NCBI GenBank assembly: GCA_963801855.1
Contig: CAWDGK010000002.1
Coordinates: forward strand, 558,001 to 622,000
Reading direction: 5' to 3'
Length of the DNA stretch: 64,000 nucleotides
Source: JACDAN01 sp963801855
GTDB lineage: Bacteria > Actinomycetota > Thermoleophilia > Gaiellales > Gaiellaceae
Shown: positions 19,197 to 26,880 of the stretch, in pieces
Layout: the number at the start of each line of letters is the position of its first letter
How positions within the stretch are numbered: the stretch's first letter is position 1
Program-made: the position numbers and the translations under genes
Notes under the pieces: model-generated
The model's database searches: none
Seen by the model: the letters and a program-made list of their open reading frames with translations, nothing else
Told to the model about the DNA's origin: nothing

Positions 19197-20474
19197 GTGG
19201 CGCTGGACCTCGAACACGCTGCCCTCGAATGGGACACGCCGCTCTTCCGAATGGCGATCGCGCAGTTCGAGCAGGGGCTCGAGCACGCAGACATCGAGGA
19301 GTTCGTCGCCGAGCGACTGAGATATCCGGAGCGCGCCGTGATGATGTCCGTGCCCGTGCGCCTGGACGACGGCTCGCTTCGCGTGCTCCCCGGCTACCGC
19401 GTCCAGCATTCCACCGTGCTCGGCCCGACCAAGGGGGGCCTCCGCTACGACCCCCACGTTTCCCTGGGCGAGTGCACGGCTCTTGCGATGTGGATGACCT
19501 GGAAGTGCGCGCTCCTGAAGATCCCCTACGGTGGGGCGAAAGGGGGGATCCGCTGCAACCCGCGGGAGATGTCCCAGGGCGAGCTCGAGCGAATGACCCG
19601 GCGCTACACGATCGAGCTGCGGCCGGTGATCGGCCCGGAGGAGGACATCCCGGCCCCCGACATGGCCACGAACGAGCAGACGATGGCCTGGATCATGGAC
19701 ACGTACTCCATGGTCGAGGGCCACGCCGTGCCGGAGATCGTCACGGGCAAGCCGATCTCGATCGGCGGCTCGGTCTTCCGCCGGGAGGCGACGGGCGCCG
19801 GCGTCGTCACGGTGATCGAGCGCGCCTGCGGGCGCCTCGGCTGGGACCTTTCGAAGCAGCGCTGCGTCGTCCAGGGGTTCGGCAACGTCGGCGGAGTGGC
19901 AGCGCGCGAGCTCGTGGCGCGAGGCTCGACCGTCATGGGCGTCTCCGACATCTCCGGCGGGGTCTATGCCGAGTCCGGGCTGGACTTCGTCGCGCTCGAG
20001 GCGTGGATCAAGCAGCAGGGCTCGCTGGACGGCTACCCCGACGCTGAGCACGTTTCCAACTCCGAGCTGCTGGAGATCCCGTGCGACATTCTCGTCATGG
20101 CTGCCCTCGAGGATCAGGTGACCGCCGAGAACGCGGGCCGGATCGAGGCGAAGATGATCGCGGAGGGGGCGAACGGACCGACGACGATCGAAGCGGATGC
20201 GATCCTCGCCGAGCGTGGAATCGTCGTTCTGCCGGACATCCTCACCAACGCCGGCGGGGTGACCGTCTCCTACTTCGAGTGGGTGCAGGACCTCGGCCGG
20301 CTCTTCTGGTCGAGGGACGAGATCCGTCAAAAGCTCGACGACAAGCTCGGCGATGCATTCGACCGGGTCTGGACTCTCGCTGACCAGCTTCAGGTCACGC
20401 CGCGGCAGGCCGCGCTCGTCGCGGCCATCCGCGAGGTGGCCGGGGCGCTCACGTCGCGCGGCATCTATCCGTGA
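19197..20474 (+). CDS. gdhA: Glu/Leu/Phe/Val dehydrogenase (glutamate dehydrogenase)
   Basis: A 425-aa enzyme interconverting glutamate and 2-oxoglutarate plus ammonia with NAD(P). The substrate-binding region shows GYRVQHSTVLGPTKGGLRY, the catalytic Lys in KCALLKIPYGGAKGGI, and DIPAPDMATNEQTMAWIMD with the catalytic Asp. The nucleotide-binding fold has VVQGFGNVGGVAARELV, then AEGANGPTT and LPDILTNAGGVTVSYFEW. Length is typical. GTG 19197 is the start. Its TGA overlaps the GTG of the CBS-domain gene by 4 nt, so the two are coupled. Confidence 0.93.
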   Translation: MALDLEHAALEWDTPLFRMAIAQFEQGLEHADIEEFVAERLRYPERAVMMSVPVRLDDGSLRVLPGYRVQHSTVLGPTKGGLRYDPHVSLGECTALAMWMTWKCALLKIPYGGAKGGIRCNPREMSQGELERMTRRYTIELRPVIGPEEDIPAPDMATNEQTMAWIMDTYSMVEGHAVPEIVTGKPISIGGSVFRREATGAGVVTVIERACGRLGWDLSKQRCVVQGFGNVGGVAARELVARGSTVMGVSDISGGVYAESGLDFVALEAWIKQQGSLDGYPDAEHVSNSELLEIPCDILVMAALEDQVTAENAGRIEAKMIAEGANGPTTIEADAILAERGIVVLPDILTNAGGVTVSYFEWVQDLGRLFWSRDEIRQKLDDKLGDAFDRVWTLADQLQVTPRQAALVAAIREVAGALTSRGIYP

Positions 20475-20878
20475 GCGTCGTCCGCGAAGCGATGGTCTCC
20501 GACCCGCCGACGCTCGGGGTCAGCGAGAGCGCGCAGGAGGCCGGGAACGCTCTGGCCCGCCCGGAGGTGCGCGCTGTCTTCGTCTGCGACGACGAACGGT
20601 TCGTCGGCGTCGTCACGCGCAAGACGCTCGTCCGGGAGGTCGTCGCCACCGGCCGCGATCCACGCACGACTCCGGTCGGGGAGATCGCGGAGCCGCCCCA
20701 CTGGACGATCGACGCCGCGATGCCCGTCGAGGAGGCCTTTCGCTTCATGGAGGAGAAGGACGCCGAGCGCGTGCCGGTCGTCGAGGACGGCCGCCTGGTC
20801 GGCGTCCTGTCGCGAAGCGTCCTTCAGCGACGCCTGGCCGAGGATGAGCCGCCTACGGCCGACCCCGACCTCTTATAG
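20471..20878 (+). CDS. Two-CBS-domain protein
   Basis: A 135-aa protein made of two CBS motifs and nothing else: SVVREAMVSDPPTLGVSES with RAVFVCDDERFVGVVTRK, then AMPVEEAFRFMEEKDAERVP with VVEDGRLVGVLSRS. CBS pairs bind adenine nucleotides or similar ligands and often regulate a partner enzyme. It is translationally coupled to gdhA (GTGA), so it may sense energy charge for glutamate dehydrogenase; that is inference from position only. Confidence 0.85.
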   Translation: MSVVREAMVSDPPTLGVSESAQEAGNALARPEVRAVFVCDDERFVGVVTRKTLVREVVATGRDPRTTPVGEIAEPPHWTIDAAMPVEEAFRFMEEKDAERVPVVEDGRLVGVLSRSVLQRRLAEDEPPTADPDLL

Positions 20879-20945
20879 TGCGTCGCGCGGCTGCACGACC
20901 GGTTCGACCCCCCGTCGAGTCGCCCAGTCCCAACGAAAGGACTCC

Positions 20946-21023
20946 ATGCCAACCTGGCTCTTGATCGTCATCGTGGTCATCATCATCCTGGCCGTGCTCG
21001 GCTTCTTCCGCCGCGGCCGCTAG
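20946..21023 (+). CDS. Small hydrophobic membrane peptide, 25 aa
   Basis: ATG 20946 opens a 25-codon frame ending at TAG 21023, with AAAGGA 7 nt upstream. The product is a single transmembrane helix (LLIVIVVIIILAVLGFF) with a basic C-terminal tail (RRGR), so it should insert with the C-terminus inside. Similar tiny hydrophobic proteins are common in actinobacteria; function unknown. It directly abuts the stop of the convergent ppx gene. Confidence 0.6.
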   Translation: MPTWLLIVIVVIIILAVLGFFRRGR

Positions 21024-21960
21024 CTAGCAGCAGGTGTAAGCGCCGGGTGGCGCGTCGCCCTCGACCGGCTCGGGCAGCACGGCCGCTTCGAGGGCGATCC
21101 CGTGGAGGATGTCCCGCTCGCTGACCTCGACCGCGTCGAGGTCGAGCGCGTCGAGAATCTCCCGGAGGATGATTCCGCCGGCGACGATGACCGGCGCCCG
21201 GTCGGGGTGGAGGCCGGCGACCTTCGCGCGTTCCGAAACGGGCATCGCGGCGAGCCGGGCGACTTCGCGTGTGATCGACTCGATCGTCAGGCGGTGGCCG
21301 TGCACCGGATCGCCGTTTTCACCCAGCTCGATCGCGGCCAGGCTCGTGATCGTCCCGGCGACGCCGATCGCATCCTCGACGCCCAGCTGCGCGGGGAGCA
21401 CGCTTCGGACGTGGGCTGCGCAGGCACGGAGCTCGGCTTCGGTGGGGGGATTGCCGTCGAGAAAACGCTCGGTCAGCCGCACGGAGCCGATGTCGAGGCT
21501 CCGCCGGGACGAAATGCCTTCCGGGCCTGCCACGACGAGCTCGGTGGATCCTCCGCCGATGTCGATCACCAGGGTCGGGACCCTCGAGCTGTCTGTCGCT
21601 CGTCACGCCGCTGAACGTCAGCTCCGCCTCCTCGTCTCCGGCCGCGAGCCGGGTCGTGAATCCGTAGCTCCACTCGACCTCGCCGAGGAACGCCTCGCCG
21701 TTCTCCGCATCGCGGACGGCGCTCGTCGCCACGGCGAGAGTTCGCTGCGCACCGAGCGATTCGAGCAGGCGGCGGTAGTCGCTCAACACGTTGCGCGTGC
21801 GCGCGATCGGTAGCGGCAGGAGCCGGTGGCGGGCATCGACTCCCTCGCCGAGACGGGTGATCTCCGACCGGGCCTCGATATCGGCGACCCGTCCGTCGTC
21901 CACGTCTGCCACCAGCAGGCGGGTGGTGTTCGTGCCCAGGTCGATCGCCGCGACGCGCAT
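21024..21960 (-). CDS. ppx: Ppx/GppA family phosphatase (one frameshift)
   Basis: About 311 codons of an exopolyphosphatase/guanosine pentaphosphate phosphatase with the ASKHA fold. The N-terminal phosphate-1 motif is VAAIDLGTNTTRLLVADV, followed by AVATSAVRDAENGEAFL. The phosphate-2 motif VIDIGGGSTELVVAG is read only after a one-base shift near 21580, in a short C run. The adenosine-like motif is VGVAGTITSLAAIEL in type, and VIVAGGIILREIL comes near the end. It is probably a single functional gene with a consensus error. Confidence 0.88.
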
Positions 21961-22014
21961 GCCGTCAGGCTACTGCCGGTGCGTAGCCGAAGCCGTGCTC
22001 GCTACCCTGGCTCC

Positions 22015-22668
22015 ATGTTCCTGTTCCGAGACAAAGAGGCGATGGTCGAGCCGAAGGACGCGCTCCCTGGCCGTGACGAGGCGATGGCAGTTCCCGCCAA
22101 GCACTTCGTGCTCGGTACCCCGCTCGAGCCGCCTTTTCCCGAGGGGTTCGAGCAGATCGTCGTCGGGATGGGCTGCTTCTGGGGCGCCGAGAAGATCTTC
22201 TGGCAGGCGGCCGGCGTCTACACGACGGCGGTTGGCTATGCGGGCGGCTATACGCCGAATCCGACCTACCAGGAAGCGTGCAGCGGGCGTACCGGCCACA
22301 CCGAGGCTGTCCTCGCCGTCTTCGATCCGTCGAAGACGAGCCTCGACGACATGCTGCGCCTCTTCTGGGAGGGCCACGACCCGACCCAGGGCATGCGGCA
22401 GGGCAACGACATGGGGACGCAGTACCGCTCGGCCGTGTACTGGCAGGACGAGGCGCAGCGCGAGGCTGTCGAGCGCTCGCGAGAGATGTACGGGCGCGAG
22501 CTCTCGGAGGCCGGATACGGCGAGATCACGACCGAGATCGCGCAAGCCGGCCCGTTCTACTACGCCGAGGACTATCACCAGCAGTACCTCGCGAAGAATC
22601 CGAACGGCTACTGCGGCATCGGCGGGACGGGCGTCAGCTGCCCGATCGGCCTCACCACTCGCACGTAG
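22015..22668 (+). CDS. msrA: Peptide-methionine (S)-S-oxide reductase MsrA
   Basis: The 217-aa enzyme repairs oxidised methionine. It has the catalytic motif GMGCFWGAEKIFWQ, the substrate pocket GYAGGYTPNPTYQEACSG with GHTEAVLAVFDP, and GNDMGTQYRSAVYW. The end reads YYAEDYHQQYLAKNPNGYC with the recycling Cys, and GVSCPIG follows. ATG 22015 gives the usual N-terminal extension. It is divergent from ppx and followed by initiator tRNA-Met. Confidence 0.95.
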   Translation: MFLFRDKEAMVEPKDALPGRDEAMAVPAKHFVLGTPLEPPFPEGFEQIVVGMGCFWGAEKIFWQAAGVYTTAVGYAGGYTPNPTYQEACSGRTGHTEAVLAVFDPSKTSLDDMLRLFWEGHDPTQGMRQGNDMGTQYRSAVYWQDEAQREAVERSREMYGRELSEAGYGEITTEIAQAGPFYYAEDYHQQYLAKNPNGYCGIGGTGVSCPIGLTTRT

Positions 22669-22692
22669 CCCGCGCTACAATCTCGCCAACGT

Positions 22693-22766
22693 CGCGGGGT
22701 GGAGCAGTCAGGTAGCTCGCCGGGCTCATAACCCGGAGGTCGCAGGTTCAAATCCTGCCCCCGCTA
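22693..22766 (+). tRNA. Initiator tRNA-Met (anticodon CAT)
   Basis: A 74-nt tRNA without encoded CCA. Acceptor CGCGGGG faces CCCCGCT, leaving C1 opposite U72 unpaired, a mismatch at 1-72 as expected of an initiator. The anticodon stem CCGGG/CCCGG holds the three consecutive G-C pairs typical of tRNA-fMet around loop CTCATAA. The T-arm is GCAGG-TTCAAAT-CCTGC. Its 3' 34 nt plus two flanking bases recur exactly 1,037 bp downstream. Confidence 0.96.
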
Positions 22767-22768
22767 CT
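22733..22768 (+). repeat. 36-bp direct repeat, copy 1 (3' end of tRNA-fMet)
   Basis: A 36-bp sequence from the 3' anticodon stem through variable region, T-arm and acceptor to CT beyond the tRNA. It is repeated exactly at 23770-23805. Together the copies bound a roughly 1-kb segment like the attL/attR of a tRNA-integrated element. Confidence 0.92.
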
Positions 22769-23352
22769 GGAAAGGCCCCGGAAACGGGGCTTTTCTGTTT
22801 GGGGGGTCTTCGTCGTTTTGGTTGATGGCCTCGTGGTAGCGGCGGCGCCAGGTGTCGGTTCCGCCGAAGGCCGCCTGGAGGTTTTCTTCGGCGAGCGGGA
22901 TCGGTGGGTGGTCGAGGCCTGCGTGGGCGCGGGCGCTTGACCAGGGCCAGTCGGTGGCGTTGGAGACGAGGTAGGCCCGGACGGGGTTTCGGGCGATGTA
23001 GCGGCTGGCCCCGGCGAGGTCGGCGTCGTTTTCGATCTCGCGGGCGAAGGGGTGGGCGCGGAAGAGGTGTGCGCTTCGCCCCTGTTTTCTGTTCAGGTCG
23101 CGGGAGTAGTCTGCTGTGCAGGCGTTGGAGGGCGTAGGCGACGCGTGCGTCGGGTATCTGCAGGAGCGAGTGGTAGTGGTTTCCCATCAGGGTGTAGGAG
23201 AGCAGGGCGAGCTGGAAGCGCTCGCAGACGGCGGCCAGGCGGGCAAGGAAGTCGCGGCGGTCGTCGCTGCTTGAAAAGAGTTGCCGGGTGTCGCTGCCGT
23301 GGGCTGCGAAGTGGAAGATCCCGGCGTGGTAGGCGCGAGGCTTGCGGGCCAC
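22764..23352 (-). CDS. REP-associated Y1 (IS200-like/RAYT) transposase, one frameshift
   Basis: About 195 codons of a single-strand HUH transposase. GTG 23352 starts ARKPRAYHAGIFHFAAHG. The HUH-type metal motif is LMGNHYHSLLQ. After a shift near 23105 the chain continues QRLHSR-YSRDLNRKQGRSAHLF, restoring the catalytic Tyr, then RYIARNPVRAYLVSNATDWPWSS, typical of REP-type transposases. As given, the frame loses the Tyr and reads Arg/Pro-rich nonsense. The restored frame ends KAPFPGPFQ with TAG at 22764-22766, so the C-terminus is encoded by the tRNA terminator and the stop overlaps the tRNA 3' end. It is the only protein gene in the tRNA-flanked segment. Confidence 0.82.
22771..22797 (+). 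terminator. Terminator directly after tRNA-fMet
   Basis: GCCCCG-GAAA-CGGGGC with flanking AA/TT pairing and a run TTTTCTGTTT. One G is bulged. It would end the tRNA transcript and lies inside the reading frame of the convergent transposase. Confidence 0.75.
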
Positions 23353-23769
23353 AGGCCCACGCTAGGCCACCCTCGTCTGGCGCCGAGTGCGCGCCGGTGC
23401 ACACCTCGAACAGAGTCGGTGCTGTCTCGACACATCCGCCCCTTGACACCCAACGGGGTCCGACACCGTTGGTCGGGCGCTAGAGGTCTCGCTCGGCGAC
23501 CACTCGGCCGCGCTCATCTCTGAACTCGCAGACGTGGCCCGGTGGGAGCCACCCGGCGCAACGAGACGTACGTTCGCGGTGATTCCGCGAAGCGGGGTTC
23601 GTGCGTTCCGACTTCGTGGTCGTACAGCGCGGGCCACCGCGTCGCAAGGGGGTCACCTCGCCACCATGATCCGCCACGGCTCGACGAGTGGACGTCTACC
23701 GAGGCCGCCCGCCGTTGAGCGACGTCGGGCGACACCAAAACGAGGGCCGTAGCGGCGAGTACGAGGGGT
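23353..23769. other. 417-bp gene-poor part of the tRNA-flanked segment, with possible gene remnant
   Basis: No convincing intact gene. On the minus strand two frames complement each other. YVSLRRVAP in one (open at 23514-23738) and PPGHVCEFRDERGRVVAERD in the other (ending at 23480) could be one frameshifted C-terminus, but no family is recognised. A CCAACGG/CCGTTGG inverted repeat lies at 23449-23471. A GGGCC-ACA-GGCCC hairpin at 23346-23358 overlaps the transposase start and is REP-like. Confidence 0.4.
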
Positions 23770-23805
23770 CCGGAGGTCGCAGGTTCAAATCCTGCCCCCG
23801 CTACT
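23770..23805 (+). repeat. 36-bp direct repeat, copy 2 (tRNA-fMet 3' fragment)
   Basis: An exact copy of 22733-22768 without the 5' part of the tRNA, so it is a tRNA fragment, not a second gene. It is followed two bases later by a strong terminator. Confidence 0.92.
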
Positions 23806-23807
23806 CC

Positions 23808-23831
23808 GAAAGCCCGCCCTAGCGGGCTTTC
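23808..23831. terminator. Bidirectional terminator next to the tRNA fragment
   Basis: A perfect 10-bp stem (GAAAGCCCGC/GCGGGCTTTC) with loop CCTA, followed by GCTTCTTGC. The loop contains the stop codon of the convergent YdcF-like gene. It probably served the original tRNA-fMet transcript. Confidence 0.75.
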
Positions 23832-24325
23832 GCTTCTTGCTTGCCGATACGTCGGCGGCGCAGAGACCCCGTACGCGATGCAGCGCCACCGAGCTGGAAC
23901 GGCAGCAGGACGAGGCAGACGACCTCCCGCGCTACCAGCAAAGGAGGTCTTCGGCCCCGTGGGCCTTGAACCGTGAGCTGGATCTCGCTCCCGCGTAGCG
24001 CCCAGCCGAGGAGGAGGCGAGCGCGGAGGCGATGCCAGCCGGAGGTGACGACGACGAGCTCGTCGGCTCCCAGTTCTCGCGCGACTGAGGCGACGTTCGC
24101 CGCGTTCTGGGCCGTCGAGCGCGCGTCGGGGTCGCAGATCAGCTCGACGTCCGATCCCGTCCAGGCGGCGCGCATCAGCTCCGCCTCCGGCATGCCGGAC
24201 AGGACGACGGCGCGCGCGTCGGCGGCGAGAGGCTCCGCGTGGGACAGGCGCTCGGCGCAGATCCGGTGCAGCGCCTTGTCGCGCCGGCGGGAGTAGCCGA
24301 GAACCGCCACGACACGGACGCTCAT
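23819..24325 (-). CDS. YdcF/SanA-like DUF218 protein
   Basis: A 168-aa protein beginning SVRVVAVLGYSRRRDKALHR, with VVLSGMPEAELMRAAW, then the conserved STAQNAANVASVARELGADE and VVVTSGWHRLRARLLL. These are the DUF218 (YdcF/ElyC/SanA) core motifs. Family members act in envelope metabolism; the reaction is not well defined. Its ATG overlaps the stop of the upstream glycosyltransferase (ATGA), so the two form an operon. The last codons lie in a bidirectional terminator next to the tRNA-fMet fragment. Confidence 0.8.
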   Translation of the reverse strand: MSVRVVAVLGYSRRRDKALHRICAERLSHAEPLAADARAVVLSGMPEAELMRAAWTGSDVELICDPDARSTAQNAANVASVARELGADELVVVTSGWHRLRARLLLGWALRGSEIQLTVQGPRGRRPPLLVAREVVCLVLLPFQLGGAASRTGSLRRRRIGKQEAKAR

Positions 24326-25056
24326 GGCCGTTTGCGACGGAAGAACTCGGCCGTGATCAGCGCGCTGGCCACGGTCAGGACGAGGACGATCGCCTTCTTC
24401 CCCTGGAGCTTCGACTCGCCGCTCGCCCGCTCGCGCATCTCGACAGGGATCTCCTCGACACGCAGTCCTTCCTGATCCAGGCGCAGGAGGGCCTCGACCT
24501 CGGGAGCCCCGCTCGAGTAGGGCCTCGCCAGGATCGGCATCGCGCGGGCGCTCACCGCGTACATCCCGCTCGTCGCGTCGTGGAACGGCCGGTCGAGGAC
24601 GACCTCGATCGACCTCCGGAGAATCCCGGTGCCCAGGCGCCGCGCCGGGCTCGTCTCGTAGCGCTCTCGCGAGAACCCGTTTCCGCCGGCGGCGGCGTAA
24701 CGCGATCCGACGGCGACGTCGCACTGCCCGGAGCGAACGATCTCGAGCAGCTTGCGGAGCTCGCCGACCGGATGCTGGCCGTCTGCGTCCACGCGTCCGC
24801 AGAAGGCGTACCCGTGCTCGGCCGCGTAGCCGTAGCCGGCGGCGATCGCAGCCCTCAACCCTCTGTTCTCGCCGAAGGACAGAACGTCGGCGCCCTGCTC
24901 CTTCGCGACCTCGGCGGTACGGTCGCTCGAGCCATCGTCGACGACGAGCACGTCGGCGTCCGGGATCTCGGCTCGCAGCTCGGCCAGGACGGCAGGAAGG
25001 CTCGCCTCCTCGTTCCAGGCCGGAATGAAGACGAGCGTTTCGCCCGATTTCGTCAT
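24322..25056 (-). CDS. Family 2 glycosyltransferase
   Basis: A 244-aa GT-A fold enzyme. It has the N-terminal FIPAWNEEASLPAVLAEL, nucleotide-sugar binding VLVVDDGSSDRTAEVAKEQG, the DXD motif in GRVDADGQHPVGEL, and the acceptor part DATSGMYAVSARAMPIL with RVEEIPVEMRER. A probable C-terminal membrane helix (IVLVLTVASALITAEFF) follows. This resembles DPMS/undecaprenyl-phosphate-type transferases that load a sugar on a lipid carrier; the substrate is unknown. ATG 25056 begins the homologous region. It is coupled to the DUF218 gene, suggesting a shared envelope role. Confidence 0.85.
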   Translation of the reverse strand: MTKSGETLVFIPAWNEEASLPAVLAELRAEIPDADVLVVDDGSSDRTAEVAKEQGADVLSFGENRGLRAAIAAGYGYAAEHGYAFCGRVDADGQHPVGELRKLLEIVRSGQCDVAVGSRYAAAGGNGFSRERYETSPARRLGTGILRRSIEVVLDRPFHDATSGMYAVSARAMPILARPYSSGAPEVEALLRLDQEGLRVEEIPVEMRERASGESKLQGKKAIVLVLTVASALITAEFFRRKRP

Positions 25057-25121
25057 CGGCCGGCCCGAGCTTGCTGCCGAAGGGTGCTCGTGTCCATCCT
25101 CATGAGCTAGAGGATTGTGAC

Positions 25122-25586
25122 TTACTCGATCGGGATCTCGAAGCGGGCGATGATGCCGGGGTCGTCGGCTCTGGCGAGTAACTCGGGATCGGGATCGCGA
25201 GTCGCCACCCATGCATATCCGTGCTCGGGGTAGGCGACGACATCCGGGAAGCTCCCGGCGCTGATCGCGAGGAGCCGAGCGGGGTCGTCGGTGGGGTTGC
25301 TGAACGCGTGGAGTCCCTTCCGCCCCTCGGGGCAGAAGACGAAGTCGCCCGGCGCCAACTCCTCCTCGCCGTCTGGGTTCCGGAAGAGGGGCCGACCGCT
25401 CAGGACGAAGAACATCTCTTCGGCTCCGAAGTGCATGTGCATCCGCATCTCAGGTGCGCCGGGGGCCAATTCGTACAGCGTTGCTCCCATCCTGGCGTAG
25501 TCCGGCCGCCAGAAGACTCGATGGCGCGTCCGCTCTTCTTCGCTCTCTCCGTCCCATTCGTCGGAGAACAGGTTCTGACGATTCAT
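25122..25586 (-). CDS. Cupin-domain protein
   Basis: A 154-aa single cupin. Metal-site residues are visible in MRMHMHFGAEEMFFVLSG (His-x-His, Glu) and the second motif LAPGDFVFCPEGRKGLHAFS with a His. It is probably a small metal-binding regulator or isomerase; the substrate is unknown. The ATG has GGAGG 8 nt upstream. It ends 65 nt before the glycosyltransferase start and is preceded closely by the M24 gene on the same strand. Confidence 0.85.
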   Translation of the reverse strand: MNRQNLFSDEWDGESEEERTRHRVFWRPDYARMGATLYELAPGAPEMRMHMHFGAEEMFFVLSGRPLFRNPDGEEELAPGDFVFCPEGRKGLHAFSNPTDDPARLLAISAGSFPDVVAYPEHGYAWVATRDPDPELLARADDPGIIARFEIPIE

Positions 25587-25601
25587 GGTGGTACCTCCGG
25601 G

Positions 25602-26753
25602 TCAGCGAAGCGGGGTCAGGTCGTACGGGAATCGAGTGAGCAGCTCGCAGCCGTCCTCGGTCACGAGGACGAGGTCCTCGAAGGTCACGCCGCCGACGCG
25701 CTTGTCCCAGAGGCCGGGCTCGAGTGCGACCACGTCCCCGACGACCAGCGGAGCGTGGCCTGCGAGACCGAGAGAAGGAGCCTCGTGCACCTCGAGCCCA
25801 ACGCCGTGTCCGAGGGCGAACTGAAAGCCGTCTTCCTCTCCGTCGCTCGTTCTTTGCGTCGGATAGCCGGCAGCCTCGAAGAGGTCGCAGGTGGCGTCGT
25901 ACAGCTCGCGTCCGGTAGTGCCCGGCCGGACGGCCTCGCGCGCTTGCGAGAGCGCGGCAGCGGCGAGGCGTGCCTGCTCGGCGATCAGTGCGGCGTGCTC
26001 AGGGGCGGGATCTCCGACCACGAAGGTTCGCGCCATGTCGGCCCAGCAGGCGGTCTCTTCGTGCCGCGGCCAGATGTCGATGTGGATCGGCAGGCCGGCG
26101 GGGAGCGGACCGCTTCCAGGCTCGTGCCCGCCGCCCTGCCACACGGATGAAACGATGACGTCGGGCGGACACGGGGCTCCGTGCTCTGCGCATGCGGCGC
26201 GAAGCGTCGCCCTGACGTCCTCGGCCAGCAGAGGCTTCCCGTCCACCTCCAGCCGCCCGTCCGCTGCAGGAACGGCACGCGCCAGCAGCGCGGATGCCGC
26301 GGACATTCCTGCCTCGGCCGCCCGCTGCGCGGTGCGGATGCCTTCGAGCTCCGCCCCGGATTTGGCCCGACGCCGTAGGTCGACGGTGGCGTCGTCGACG
26401 GTCAGGACGATTCCGTCCTGCCGGAGCCGGTCGGCCAACCCGAGCGGGAAGTCTCCCGCGACGATCGCCTCGTCGAGGCCGATCTGCGAAACGGCGCGAG
26501 CCTCTGTCTCCCGACTTGCCTCGGCGAACGACATTCCGGCTTTCGCGAGCTCCTTGTAACCGAGCTCGAAGTAGCTGAGGAGCTCGGCTTCGGGCAGCGC
26601 TTCCTTGATCCTGTCGCGCTCGAGATGGCTGGTCAGGACGTACTGACGCCCTTCGGCCTCGGCGAAGAGGAACGGATCGCCGATCGCGATCGGAATCTCG
26701 TGGCGCATGGCGGCGGAACGCTCCGTGTCGCCGTAGAGCAGCAGTCCACGCAT
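25602..26753 (-). CDS. M24 family metallopeptidase (Xaa-Pro aminopeptidase-like)
   Basis: A 383-aa pita-bread-fold peptidase. The N-terminal creatinase-like domain (MRGLLLYGDTERSAAMRHEI onward) precedes the catalytic domain. Metal ligands appear as Asp in IHIDIWPRHEE and CWADMARTF, His in LGHGVGLEVHE, and Glu in VALEPGLW and TFEDLVLV. It probably hydrolyses Xaa-Pro dipeptides or is a creatinase-like relative. ATG 26753 starts the domain; the longer open frame is a shadow. The cupin gene follows 15 nt downstream, a probable operon. Confidence 0.85.
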   Translation of the reverse strand: MRGLLLYGDTERSAAMRHEIPIAIGDPFLFAEAEGRQYVLTSHLERDRIKEALPEAELLSYFELGYKELAKAGMSFAEASRETEARAVSQIGLDEAIVAGDFPLGLADRLRQDGIVLTVDDATVDLRRRAKSGAELEGIRTAQRAAEAGMSAASALLARAVPAADGRLEVDGKPLLAEDVRATLRAACAEHGAPCPPDVIVSSVWQGGGHEPGSGPLPAGLPIHIDIWPRHEETACWADMARTFVVGDPAPEHAALIAEQARLAAAALSQAREAVRPGTTGRELYDATCDLFEAAGYPTQRTSDGEEDGFQFALGHGVGLEVHEAPSLGLAGHAPLVVGDVVALEPGLWDKRVGGVTFEDLVLVTEDGCELLTRFPYDLTPLR

Positions 26754-26880
26754 GCGCGGGAGCGTAACGCTCGCCGTCCGCGACGCTCGGCTCGAGAACC
26801 GTCCCGATGAGTTTCCGGCTCGGCGCGGGTCCTCGCTCGTGAACCCGGTAGCGTCCGACCCGACGACGAGGAGGAGATAG

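Larger units (their letters stand above)
22769..23805. mobile_element. Putative ~1.04-kb element integrated at tRNA-fMet
   Basis: The segment between and including one of two exact 36-bp copies of the tRNA-fMet 3' end. It carries its own terminator next to the intact tRNA and one Y1-type transposase. At the far side, the second tRNA fragment is followed by a bidirectional terminator whose loop contains the stop of the neighbouring minus-strand gene. That looks like the pre-insertion arrangement. No tyrosine or serine recombinase is visible. Integration by such an enzyme in trans is one explanation; the transposase itself is another. Confidence 0.6.

Noticed and set aside
23770..23805. Second tRNA-Met gene
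   Set aside because: Only the 3' part of the tRNA is present; there is no D-arm, anticodon loop or 5' acceptor strand.
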